DNA of 17,386 nt, taken from DASUNQ01 sp036277075 (GTDB taxonomy: Bacteria > Acidobacteriota > Thermoanaerobaculia > Multivoradales > UBA5704). Position numbers and translations under genes: made by a program. Shown in pieces: positions 1-6,702 of the stretch. The notes under the pieces were generated by a model that was not told where the DNA came from, did not search any database, and saw nothing but the letters and a program-made list of their open reading frames with translations. How positions within the stretch are numbered: position 1 is the first letter of the stretch; every line of letters starts with the position of its first letter. The DNA lies in assembly GCA_036277075.1 (NCBI GenBank), contig DASUNQ010000232.1, forward strand, positions 1 through 17,386, read 5' to 3'.

Positions 1-593
1 CGCCCGAGGAGCGACGTCTCCTCGCGGCCGCCCTGCCGCGCGACGTCGCCGCCGCGGTGCTCGACCGCGCCCTGCTGCCCGACCGCTTCTACCGCCGCGC
101 CTTCGCCGCGCTCCTCCCCGCCGCGCCGCGCGCCGCCGCGCTCTACCTCCCGGGTCTCGACATCGCGGCGAGCGACTGGCGGGGCGGGGGAGTGGCCTTC
201 GCCGATCTGGTCCGCCGCGAGCTGCGCGAGACGGACGCATTGCTCGCCGCGGCGCTCGCGAGAGAGAGCGGGGTAGGGACCGTCGCGGTGGTGATCGACC
301 CCGGCCGCCGGCGGCTCGACGGCGAAGGGCGAATCCTCCTCTGGCGCCGCGGCGGTTGCGTGCCGTCGAAGCGCGTACTGAACGGCACGACGGCGCCCGA
401 GGCGGTCGCCTCCGCCCTTCTCCGCGCCCTAGGCCTGCCGCAGAGCGACGAGCTGCCCGCCCCCCCGCCCGCCTGTTCCTGGGAGCCGCCCCCCGCCCGC
501 GTCGCGACCTACGGCACCCCAGGCGACCGCGGCGCCACCACCCGCCAGGGTGAGGAGTACCTGGAAGGCCTCCGCTCGCTCGGCTATCTATAG
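1..593 (+). CDS. Alkaline-phosphatase-superfamily phosphodiesterase/sulfatase-like protein, C-terminal part
   Basis: The reading frame is open from the first full codon at position 3, so the gene begins before the window; the GTG at 57 is internal (it reads ALPRDVAAAVLDRALLP across it). The visible ~196 residues contain LYLPGLDIAA, which resembles the 'YLPGxD' segment of type I phosphodiesterase/nucleotide pyrophosphatase proteins just before their metal-binding Asp/His residues, then a beta-rich stretch (AVVIDPGRR, ILLWRRGG). The protein ends in YLEGLRSLGYL, a tail often seen on alkaline-phosphatase-superfamily proteins of GC-rich environmental bacteria. The catalytic nucleophile and most metal ligands lie outside the window, so substrate cannot be judged. 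Family assignment rests on short motifs and the tail; moderate confidence. It is the last gene before the GC content falls. Confidence 0.6.
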   Translation, partial: PEERRLLAAALPRDVAAAVLDRALLPDRFYRRAFAALLPAAPRAAALYLPGLDIAASDWRGGGVAFADLVRRELRETDALLAAALARESGVGTVAVVIDPGRRRLDGEGRILLWRRGGCVPSKRVLNGTTAPEAVASALLRALGLPQSDELPAPPPACSWEPPPARVATYGTPGDRGATTRQGEEYLEGLRSLGYL

Positions 594-629
594 AGGACGC
601 GGGTCAAGCGCAGTAGCATAGGAGTCGCC

Positions 630-844
630 ATGTTCGACCGCATCACGCTCGACCCCGAAATCATGAGTGGGCGTGCCTGCATCCGGGGCATGCGGATGAC
701 GGTTTCGAACATCGTGGGCCAAATCGCCCACGGCGCCACGGTCGAGGAGATCCTCGCCGACTTCCCTACCTGGAACGCGAGGACATCCAGCAGGCCTTAG
801 AGTACGCTGCCTGGTTGGCGCGCGAAGAGGTCGTCCGCCTCTGA
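630..844 (+). pseudogene. DUF433-family antitoxin, broken by a 1-base frameshift
   Basis: ATG at 630 follows a GGAG at 621-624. The frame reads MFDRITLDPEIMSGRACIRG and continues with MRMTVSNIVGQIAHGATVEE, the classic DUF433 pattern (Dp.i..G.a.IrG.R..v..i......G...eeIl.dfP). At 764-766 the frame is lost: the original frame runs to a TAG at 798-800, but adding one C in the CCC run restores DFPYLEREDIQQALEYAAWL followed by AREEVVRL and TGA at 842-844, the normal DUF433 C-terminus. DUF433 proteins are winged-helix antitoxins usually paired with a PIN-like DUF5615 toxin encoded just downstream; none is visible here. Either the gene is inactivated or the base was lost in sequencing. The family call is strong. 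Confidence 0.85.
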
Positions 845-908
845 AAGCCAATCACCCTTGAGAAGAAACCCTATAGGTCTTAGCCCGTCGTAGTCGCGAA
901 TACCTGAG

Positions 909-1706
909 ATGAAGCTTCTGGAGCAACTTGGGATCGACGATCCTGCCTATGTAGCGACGTCGCGCTTCACGAATACATCTCAGAACGATCAGTGGCACTG
1001 CTGCTGCGCCTCAACCGTGACGAGCTTCGCATCGGATCTGGAACGTCCAAATCGGTGATCGGTTCTTCATCGCTACCGTTGCCCATAACGTGGCGCAAGT
1101 GGCCTTGAATCAAATCGAGGCTGTACCGGGAGGTCGCCACGATGCGCCACCACTTGAAATTGTTGGCGGACGGTTCTCCTTGCGTCGCGAAGGCCAGGAG
1201 CTAGACCTCGCTTGGCTAGAGGTGTCGGGGCGGTCCGTCGTGCAAGCCGACATGTCTACTTTCGCACTAGCCGATGTCCAGCCGCTCACTACCGAGGACC
1301 ACGAGTTTGCCTGCCTAGTGCAAGGCTATCCTGAGGCAACTGTGCACCCGCCAGAGCATGAGAACGAGCGCTCTCCTGTGGAGTCGGACGAGCTCACTAC
1401 GCTATTCATTCCGCCGCCGAGCGCCAGAGGCTCGTCACCAGCCCAACGTCGACATAGCCGTTGAATATCCACCTCATGACGGCAGCCTCGTTGATGTTGG
1501 ATTGCCCGGCCCGCGCGGGGGAGGCATTTGGAAGACGCCTCACTTTCGCGAGGTGGAACTCTGGTACTGAAGCCGCGAAGATGCTCGCAATCACTCGTGG
1601 CTGGTATGAGCAGAGCAAGGAGCTCTGCGGCACTCGCATCGAGCTGTGACTCGAGTTTCTCGTTGAAAGTGACCCGGAATTGCGTCCTTCTGTGTACGGC
1701 TCTTAG
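909..1706 (+). pseudogene. Degenerate trypsin-like serine peptidase gene (multiple frameshifts plus a nonsense codon)
   Basis: No single frame covers this region, but joining pieces of all three plus-strand frames gives a protein resembling bacterial trypsin-like peptidases. One frame reads DELRIGSGT (to 1043); after a missing G near 1045 another reads VQIGDRFFIATVAHNV with the catalytic His (codon 1084-1086) and ELDLAWLEV with the presumed catalytic Asp (1204-1206), then GYP. A further frame gives VDIAVEYPPHDGSLVDVGLP and PRGGGIW (1502-1531), where GxSGGG with the catalytic Ser would be expected; the Ser is absent. The last frame gives EAAKMLAITRGWYEQSKELC, then TGA at 1647-1649 where Trp would suit, then LEFLVESDPELRPSVYGS and TAG at 1704-1706. 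No convincing ribosome binding site precedes the ATG at 909, so the 5' limit is uncertain. I infer a dead gene; the assembled product is my reconstruction. Confidence 0.6.
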
Positions 1707-1838
1707 GTACTCTACCTGATTGTGGGGCAGGCTCAACATCGCACGCCCTTGTCCAATACCCGCATTTCTCCTGTGCTGAAGGCGTCCGCAGAGGTATTTG
1801 GCGCCAGGCTGTCGCTCACGAACGCAATCGGGTGCTGG

Positions 1839-3230
1839 TCACGGCTGTTGGTTGACCGCCTGAGGATCAGGAAGAGTTACCTCCACTCCAAGGCCCAGAA
1901 TACGGTTGATCACCTCGAAGCCCTGCATGAAGCTGTGATCCTGGTTAGATACCTCGTACTTCCATGCACCGAAGCGGCCGCGCGAATAGACGTTGAGAGC
2001 CTCAAGGGCCGGCAGGATCCGCCCGAGAACGTCATCGCGGCCCAAGAAAGGGGTCGGATAACCGTGCTCTTCCCGGCGCTGCCATAGGCTGGCGACTTGG
2101 GTATCTGGTGGGATCAAGCCATCGCGCCGCAACGCTGATACGACTGTCGCACCTAGAGTCTCCCTTGCAATCGGGCGATGCGGCGTTTCACAAACTTCGG
2201 CCATGAGCGACCAGCAGCCGGGCGGCGCGTTGAGGGGAGAGTAGTTAGACAGCACCGTGACCCGGTAATATGGGCTCTCAGACCTCGGAAAATACACCCA
2301 GGAGGTCCCACGAAGCAGTTCGGGCATTACGCCAGCTAGGCCAACCCCAACGATGTGGCAGGAGCTGTAGATTAGGCTCCGTGCAGCTTGCCGCACTTCA
2401 GGATCAAGATCGCGGCATAGGTTGCAGAAGTTGTCGAGAGGCAAGGAAGTGACTAGGATTTCCCACTTGAGAATACGACCGTCGGCTAGCGACACCGTGC
2501 GACATCCGAGATCGACACCGGTCACAGAGGTGCCGAGGCCTACCCTCCCCTTGCCGAGGGTCGCCGCTAGCCGCCTCCAGATGATGCCGGTGCCGCCGGT
2601 CAGCGGATAGCTGAATTGTCGGTTTGGACCCCACCCCATGTCGTCGCGCTCAAGCTCGAGGTTGCGTTGCAGTCGGCTTAGATTAGGCACTGCCACCCGC
2701 TCGTCAATCCAGCTGGTTCCAAGTGTCTCTAGGGGATATCCCCACACTTTGGTGTTGTAAGGGACCATGAACAGCTCCGCGATGCCAGCACCGAATGTGT
2801 GGTTGATCCAGGCGAGGAAGTTCTCGGGAGACGTTACAGGACCACCTGAACTCGCGGCGATTGCTTCCTTAAGACCGGCGAGAGCCCGTTGGCGATCCCC
2901 GGTCTCCAGTCGGTGGAGGTTGTACTGCAAAGGATAGGGAACAAAGCGATCGCCAAGAACCACCCAGGCTTGGCGCTCGTGCCACACCCGCTCGTCTCCG
3001 AGCACGTCGTCAATCATGCGGTCGTACTCGTTGTAGTGGCTGAACAGGACGTGGCCCCCGATGTCCCAGGTAAAGCCCATCCGGTCGACAAAGCTCGAAG
3101 CCAGCCCTCCCGGATAGTTTTCAGCCTCCAGAACGCGCCAATCCGCAAGGTGTAGCTGCCGGAGTCGATAGGCCGCCCCTAGTCCGGTTGCCCCGGCACC
3201 GAGAATCAAAATGGCCCCTGGATCATTCAT
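1839..3230 (-). CDS. FAD-dependent oxidoreductase, UDP-galactopyranose-mutase/protoporphyrinogen-oxidase-like
   Basis: The 463-residue protein opens with a Rossmann FAD-binding site, ILGAGATGLGAAYRL (GxGxxG at residues 11-16), then an acidic residue ending strand 2 and YPGGLASS (about 39-46), as in amine-oxidase/UGM flavoproteins. WDIGGHVLFSHYNEYD near residue 55 is typical of UGM-like oxidoreductases found in polysaccharide gene clusters. True UDP-galactopyranose mutases have a different His-containing motif here, so mutase activity is not certain; it may act on another nucleotide sugar or isoprenoid. It is convergent with the broken peptidase gene and divergent from the 73-residue gene. ATG 3228-3230 is the only sensible start: an in-frame stop lies just upstream, and an AGGAGG sits 17 nt before the ATG, unusually far. 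Soluble, probably cytosolic. The family is clear, the reaction is not. Confidence 0.8.
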   Translation of the reverse strand: MNDPGAILILGAGATGLGAAYRLRQLHLADWRVLEAENYPGGLASSFVDRMGFTWDIGGHVLFSHYNEYDRMIDDVLGDERVWHERQAWVVLGDRFVPYPLQYNLHRLETGDRQRALAGLKEAIAASSGGPVTSPENFLAWINHTFGAGIAELFMVPYNTKVWGYPLETLGTSWIDERVAVPNLSRLQRNLELERDDMGWGPNRQFSYPLTGGTGIIWRRLAATLGKGRVGLGTSVTGVDLGCRTVSLADGRILKWEILVTSLPLDNFCNLCRDLDPEVRQAARSLIYSSCHIVGVGLAGVMPELLRGTSWVYFPRSESPYYRVTVLSNYSPLNAPPGCWSLMAEVCETPHRPIARETLGATVVSALRRDGLIPPDTQVASLWQRREEHGYPTPFLGRDDVLGRILPALEALNVYSRGRFGAWKYEVSNQDHSFMQGFEVINRILGLGVEVTLPDPQAVNQQP

Positions 3231-3404
3231 GCTGGTTCTCGGTCTGACCTCCTAGTCACCCTCGACCTGGTTGCGCGCCGCGTAGGGTCCATCGGCTACC
3301 TTGCACGCCGGTGTCGCGGGCCGCGGCGTAAACTCGGCGTAGGCCTGGGACAAGCCCTAGGAACGGACTGTGTGGCGCCGCCGCTACTGCAGGCTGTAGC
3401 CGCG

Positions 3405-3434
3405 TTGACCCGGGCAGCCCCTATCTGCTAGCGT
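3405..3434 (+). promoter_or_regulatory. Possible sigma70-type promoter for the 73-residue gene
   Basis: TTGACC at 3405-3410 (one mismatch to the -35 consensus) is followed after 18 nt by TGC-TAGCGT, an extended -10-like element at 3429-3434. It lies about 40 nt before the ATG at 3473, in the 242-nt gap between the divergent flavoprotein and this gene. The -10 matches poorly, so this is a candidate only. Confidence 0.3.
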
Positions 3435-3472
3435 CCGCTATCATATAACCAGCGGCTCACCAGGAGGATCGC

Positions 3473-3694
3473 ATGGACACGGCAGATGGCACGGATAAGG
3501 TTCCTGAGCTCAAGCGGGACGCCGAGGATGAAAAGAGTGCGGAGATTGTCGCCAATATCGAGCGCTACCTTAACAACCACACGCGGGAAGGCGGTCATGC
3601 GTACCAACAGAACATGGCTGCGCGCCCTGGCGAGTGGCATCCGCTCGAAGCGGCTGAAGACGACGCGCTCTTCCGGACTCCCAGAGACTCCTGA
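3473..3694 (+). CDS. Small acidic hypothetical protein (73 aa)
   Basis: ATG at 3473 follows a perfect AGGAGG at 3462-3467 with a 5-nt gap, so translation is well supported although I recognise no family. The protein starts MDTADGTDKVPELKRDAEDE, has a central helical segment (AEIVANIERYLNNHTREGG) and ends ALFRTPRDS. It is hydrophilic, rich in Asp, Glu and Arg, with no signal peptide, membrane segment or cysteine. It precedes the HExxH-protein gene by about 280 nt on the same strand, with two hairpins between them. Its size and place allow it to be a precursor or carrier peptide for the neighbouring enzymes, but nothing in the sequence (no double Gly, no Cys/Ser/Thr-rich core) proves this; it could equally be an orphan regulator. 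Confidence 0.6.
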   Translation: MDTADGTDKVPELKRDAEDEKSAEIVANIERYLNNHTREGGHAYQQNMAARPGEWHPLEAAEDDALFRTPRDS

Positions 3695-3732
3695 CGCATC
3701 TTGCGTTAGACAAATACGAGACCGGTAGGCGG

Positions 3733-3783
3733 CCCCTCACCTGATCATGAGGGGGTGGGCCTAGGGTTCGAAGCCTAGTAGCC
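3733..3783. other. Two adjacent inverted repeats (hairpins)
   Basis: First hairpin: CCCCTCA at 3733-3739 pairs with TGAGGGG at 3748-3754 around an 8-nt loop. Second: CTAGG at 3761-3765 pairs with CCTAG at 3774-3778 around GTTCGAAG, and GGC at 3758-3760 can extend it to GCC at 3781-3783 past a TA bulge. They sit between the 73-residue gene and the HExxH-protein gene. No run of T follows, so this is not a standard intrinsic terminator; it may be an attenuator, a transcript-stabilising element or a protein site. Confidence 0.35.
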
Positions 3784-3976
3784 TTGTGAAAAGATGTTTC
3801 CGGGCGCTGCTAAGCCGCCAGCTAACTCGTACGCGCCAAAATCCGGCAGCGACCTCTTCGAACGCTGCACCACGAACAGATTTACCGGCCCTGCATTACT
3901 GTAGCGGTGCTGCGGTGCCGGAGGCTAAAGCTACTTGCATGATATGACATCCATGTTCTCTCGAGGAAAAGTCAAC

Positions 3977-4843
3977 ATGAGATACTTGGACAAGAGACGG
4001 GTTGTTTTGAACATGCAGCTGGCGGCAGCTCACCTGACGGGTACGGAGCCGCCTCCCAGTGCCGAACTCAAGCAAGAGTTCATCGCGGGCCTGAACGATG
4101 TTCAGTCGACTAGTATTCGCAGTATCAAGGACGATTTGTATTGGGAATTTGACAATCCAGGTCTCGTCAATCTGCTAGTTGAAAAGACTGTCTTCTCACT
4201 CGCAGAGGTATCGGGCGGCGTGCATCTTTTGCCGGACAATGAGCGTAAGCAGGTCATTCACAACCTAGAAGCAGCCAAGGCACTGCTCGCCGATGCTGAT
4301 CCCAATCTATACTATTTGCTGACACAGCTTGTAGGATCCGTTGCAATCTACCAAATACCGTATCGTGATGGCGGCTCCGTGTCGTGTTGTATCGGGCTCA
4401 TATGGCTTAGTCCGCACAAGGATTGGCAGGTCGACTACTATGCAGAAATGCTAGTGCACGAGTTCGTCCACAACAGCGTCTTCCTAGAGGATATGGTGCG
4501 TGGGATTATGCCGAATCCCACCCTGCTTGACCGTGATGAGGCTCTCAGCATTTCGGCTATTCGGCAGACTCGCCGGCCCTATGACAAGGCGTTCCACTCG
4601 GCGTGTGTGGCAGCTGCAATAATGTACTATTACCACTGCAGCGGTGACGTGAAGAAGGCAGAGACGTACATCGTGCCCCTGCAGCGCACGGTGGCTGACC
4701 TGTCGGAGGCAGACGGGGCCCTCAGGGCCCAGGGACTCGATCTCCTAACTGATAACGGCAGAGAAATCGTGGAAGAGCTTCGACGCTTCATTGTTCATGG
4801 TCCGGACTACTCAGTCATCGCGAACGCCCTGGCTACGCACTGA
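3977..4843 (+). CDS. HExxH-motif protein, putative aKG-HExxH-type peptide beta-hydroxylase
   Basis: With the ATG at 3977 (GAGGAAAAG at 3963-3971) the product has 288 residues. An alternative is the TTG at 3935 behind GGAGG at 3920-3924, with in-frame ATGs at 3944 and 3953; these add up to 14 residues. The centre has EMLVHEFVHNSVFLEDM, a HExxH metal site (His161, His165), then about 35 residues on RRPYDKAFHSACVAAAIMYY, supplying a likely third ligand (His207) after a conserved-looking Arg-Pro (200-201). This order (HExxH, then RP....H) is the signature of the HEXXH-motif domain proteins now called aKG-HExxH peptide beta-hydroxylases, iron/2-oxoglutarate enzymes from peptide natural-product clusters. 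The N-terminal ~120 residues are helical and unassigned. No signal peptide, so probably cytosolic. A zinc peptidase is the alternative, but the spacing and third His fit the hydroxylase family better. The glycosyltransferase gene follows 74 nt downstream. Confidence 0.6.
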   Translation: MRYLDKRRVVLNMQLAAAHLTGTEPPPSAELKQEFIAGLNDVQSTSIRSIKDDLYWEFDNPGLVNLLVEKTVFSLAEVSGGVHLLPDNERKQVIHNLEAAKALLADADPNLYYLLTQLVGSVAIYQIPYRDGGSVSCCIGLIWLSPHKDWQVDYYAEMLVHEFVHNSVFLEDMVRGIMPNPTLLDRDEALSISAIRQTRRPYDKAFHSACVAAAIMYYYHCSGDVKKAETYIVPLQRTVADLSEADGALRAQGLDLLTDNGREIVEELRRFIVHGPDYSVIANALATH

Positions 4844-4917
4844 CAGTCAGCAGTGGTCTGTGGCGCGGGCTATGGCACGGAGTCACGCTAGTCGTCGGCC
4901 GCGCCTTAGGTTGAACG

Positions 4918-6033
4918 GTGAGTCTCTCTGAACTGCGCGTTCTCGTGCTAGGAAGTCTCGGGCCAAATCAGGATCGAATCCTCGCATTGGCTGCGCGTGT
5001 CGATGGGTTGGTTTATGCCTACACCGAGTTTCATCCCAGTCTCGTACGATTGGAAAAGGAGATAGTCTGTATTCCTCTTGCACGGCGAAATCTAGTGCCC
5101 CAGGTCCGATATCTTCTTACTCGTTATGAGATTTCAATTATCTACTCTCTGCTCAGCGCTGCTGATCAGTCAACCGAAGTAACGTTGGAAGTTCTAGATG
5201 GAGGTATCGCGGTACCCATTGTTAGACATTATAAAGAGCATCCTTGCATCCCAACGCTCGAGGAGCGACGGATTCTTCTGGACACGGCCGGTCAGATATA
5301 CATAAATAGAGAATCCCTCGAATACTTCCGACGAATCTATGGCGTTAGTCTGGAGTCGGCGCACATAGTGGACGCAGATATGATTGCCGAGCGATATATG
5401 AGCGATGACTTTTCAGAGAAGCTGAGGCTTCAAGACGGAGAGCCACACTTGCTGGTGGCTGGTGGAATGAGCATGTTGAGTGATCGCCTCGACGTTAGAG
5501 AGTTGTGTGTGGAAATGGATAGGCGGCACGTACATGTACATCTCTTTGGCTACGTGGTCGGCAAAGGCGAGGATGGCTGTCCTATTGTGGGCCATATTCC
5601 TACACTGCGAGCTTACGAGGACCTTGAAGGCAGCCTTTCATATGTACATCGACACGCGTACGTTCCCCCGGCGGAGTTCTGCCCAGCGTGGTCACGGTAT
5701 GATGCGGGGTTTATGCATACGAAGGTTGATCCTCATGACAAAACTGCGGCATTTGAGGAGCTGAATCTTCCATATCGGTACACCGCATACTTGGCCGCCG
5801 GCCTCCCATTGGCCGTGCCAAAAGAGGGACAGCGAGCGATGAGGTCACTTGTAGAATCATGTGATGTAGGCGTGATTTATTCGGACTACGATGATCTGGC
5901 AGCGAAGCTGCACGACGAGAATGTAATGGCTGCATTGTCTTCGGAAGCTAGAGGTCGACGAAGGTACTTTAGCTTCGACAGCAACGCAGACAAGCTCATA
6001 GAGATTCTGAAGAGGTACTCAGCGGCATGTTGA
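4918..6033 (+). CDS. GT-B-fold glycosyltransferase (GT4/GT1-like)
   Basis: The 371-residue protein starts at GTG 4918 with SLSELRVLVLGSLGPNQDR, the first strand and glycine loop of an N-terminal Rossmann domain. A second Rossmann-like half begins near residue 178 (EPHLLVAGGMS; then HVHLFGYVVG), and the donor-site region LNLPYRYTAYLAAGLPLAVP (about 282-301) is the usual GT-B pattern 'lp.K..eYlAaGlPvv', here with Arg-Tyr in place of Lys-Xaa-Xaa-Glu. SCDVGVIYSDYDDLAAKL completes the C-terminal domain. No signal peptide or membrane segment, so cytosolic. It probably transfers a sugar from a nucleotide donor to a peptide, lipid or saccharide; the acceptor is unknown. It lies 74 nt after the HExxH gene on the same strand and in the same low-GC stretch, so co-transcription is plausible. 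The ribosome site is weak (AGG about 7 nt upstream). Confidence 0.7.
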   Translation: MSLSELRVLVLGSLGPNQDRILALAARVDGLVYAYTEFHPSLVRLEKEIVCIPLARRNLVPQVRYLLTRYEISIIYSLLSAADQSTEVTLEVLDGGIAVPIVRHYKEHPCIPTLEERRILLDTAGQIYINRESLEYFRRIYGVSLESAHIVDADMIAERYMSDDFSEKLRLQDGEPHLLVAGGMSMLSDRLDVRELCVEMDRRHVHVHLFGYVVGKGEDGCPIVGHIPTLRAYEDLEGSLSYVHRHAYVPPAEFCPAWSRYDAGFMHTKVDPHDKTAAFEELNLPYRYTAYLAAGLPLAVPKEGQRAMRSLVESCDVGVIYSDYDDLAAKLHDENVMAALSSEARGRRRYFSFDSNADKLIEILKRYSAAC

Positions 6034-6126
6034 GGCCTGGTGGCTGCGTGCTGTGGCGGATTGAGAGTCTCTTCGCGGTCGTCGAGAGGTCTCTTGGCCG
6101 TGTGAAAAAGCCACCGGGTTGGTGAA

Positions 6127-6621
6127 ATGAGCGACGAGCGGGATAGCTTTGATTTTCAGCTCGAGTTCTTGAAGTTGGAGTTCAACGCCATCAACGAGGT
6201 TATCGGCCGCCTCGATGGAATTGCGCAGGGAACAAAACACTGGGCGATAATAACGTGGGCGGGAAGCATGGTTCTGCTGTTTAACACAGATCAGAAGAGG
6301 CTGCTTGCTTTGACGGCAATTTTGCCGGTGACATTCTGGTTTATGGACGCTTGGTGGCGAAGTATACAGCGGAGCTTCATATTTCGGAGCCAGAGGATTT
6401 CGGAGTTCCTGAATAGTAAGCGTCTGAAGGAATCCTTTCAGCAGCGGCGGCTAGTCGATTTCATAGTCTTGGACCCTCGAGCGTCGGAGAACGAAGGTAG
6501 CGATGAGCATAGGGCCTTTACAAGCGTTGTTCGAATGGCGCGCTCCAGATCTGTTAGTTGGTTTTATCTTGGGCTGATTCTTTTGAGTTTCCTAATAGCA
6601 CTGTTCGCAAATCAGAAGTAG
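6127..6621 (+). CDS. Small integral membrane protein, unknown function
   Basis: The 164-residue product has an acidic, coiled-coil-prone N-terminus (residues 1-38), then likely membrane segments at about 39-54 (HWAIITWAGSMVLLFN) and 60-76 (LLALTAILPVTFWFMDAW), a basic cytoplasmic stretch of about 60 residues (RSIQRSFIFRSQRISEF onward), and a last segment at about 142-161 (SWFYLGLILLSFLIALF) ending ANQK. I recognise no family. It follows the glycosyltransferase by 93 nt on the same strand and shares the low GC, so it may belong to the same accessory unit, for example as a membrane anchor or export helper; this is inference. ATG 6127 is the natural start though no strong ribosome site precedes it. 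Its 3' end faces the convergent solute-binding protein gene. Confidence 0.6.
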   Translation: MSDERDSFDFQLEFLKLEFNAINEVIGRLDGIAQGTKHWAIITWAGSMVLLFNTDQKRLLALTAILPVTFWFMDAWWRSIQRSFIFRSQRISEFLNSKRLKESFQQRRLVDFIVLDPRASENEGSDEHRAFTSVVRMARSRSVSWFYLGLILLSFLIALFANQK

Positions 6622-6636
6622 CGAGCGAGTACTCCT

Positions 6637-6661
6637 CTCTTCTCGCTGGTGAGGCGAAGAG
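6637..6661. terminator. Weak hairpin between convergent genes, possible terminator
   Basis: CTCTT (6637-6641) pairs with AAGAG (6657-6661) and CGC (6644-6646) with GCG (6654-6656), leaving a 2-nt bulge and a 7-nt loop. It lies between the ends of the membrane-protein gene (plus) and the solute-binding-protein gene (minus), where a bidirectional terminator would be expected. There is no T-tract, so confidence is low. Confidence 0.25.
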
Positions 6662-6702
6662 TGGCGTAGACGCACTGGGATCGCAGAGCTTCATGAAAGT
6701 AC

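Noticed and set aside
1326..1739. 137-residue minus-strand open frame
   Set aside because: No recognisable motif or ribosome site; the plus strand carries the peptidase relic.
1722..2087. 121-residue plus-strand open frame
   Set aside because: Mostly antisense to the 3' end of the flavoprotein gene and without a recognisable domain.
3756..3783. tRNA T-arm-like GGTTCGAAGCC
   Set aside because: The GTTCGAA loop looks like a T-loop, but there is no acceptor stem, D-arm or anticodon arm around it, and the pairing is better explained as a simple hairpin.
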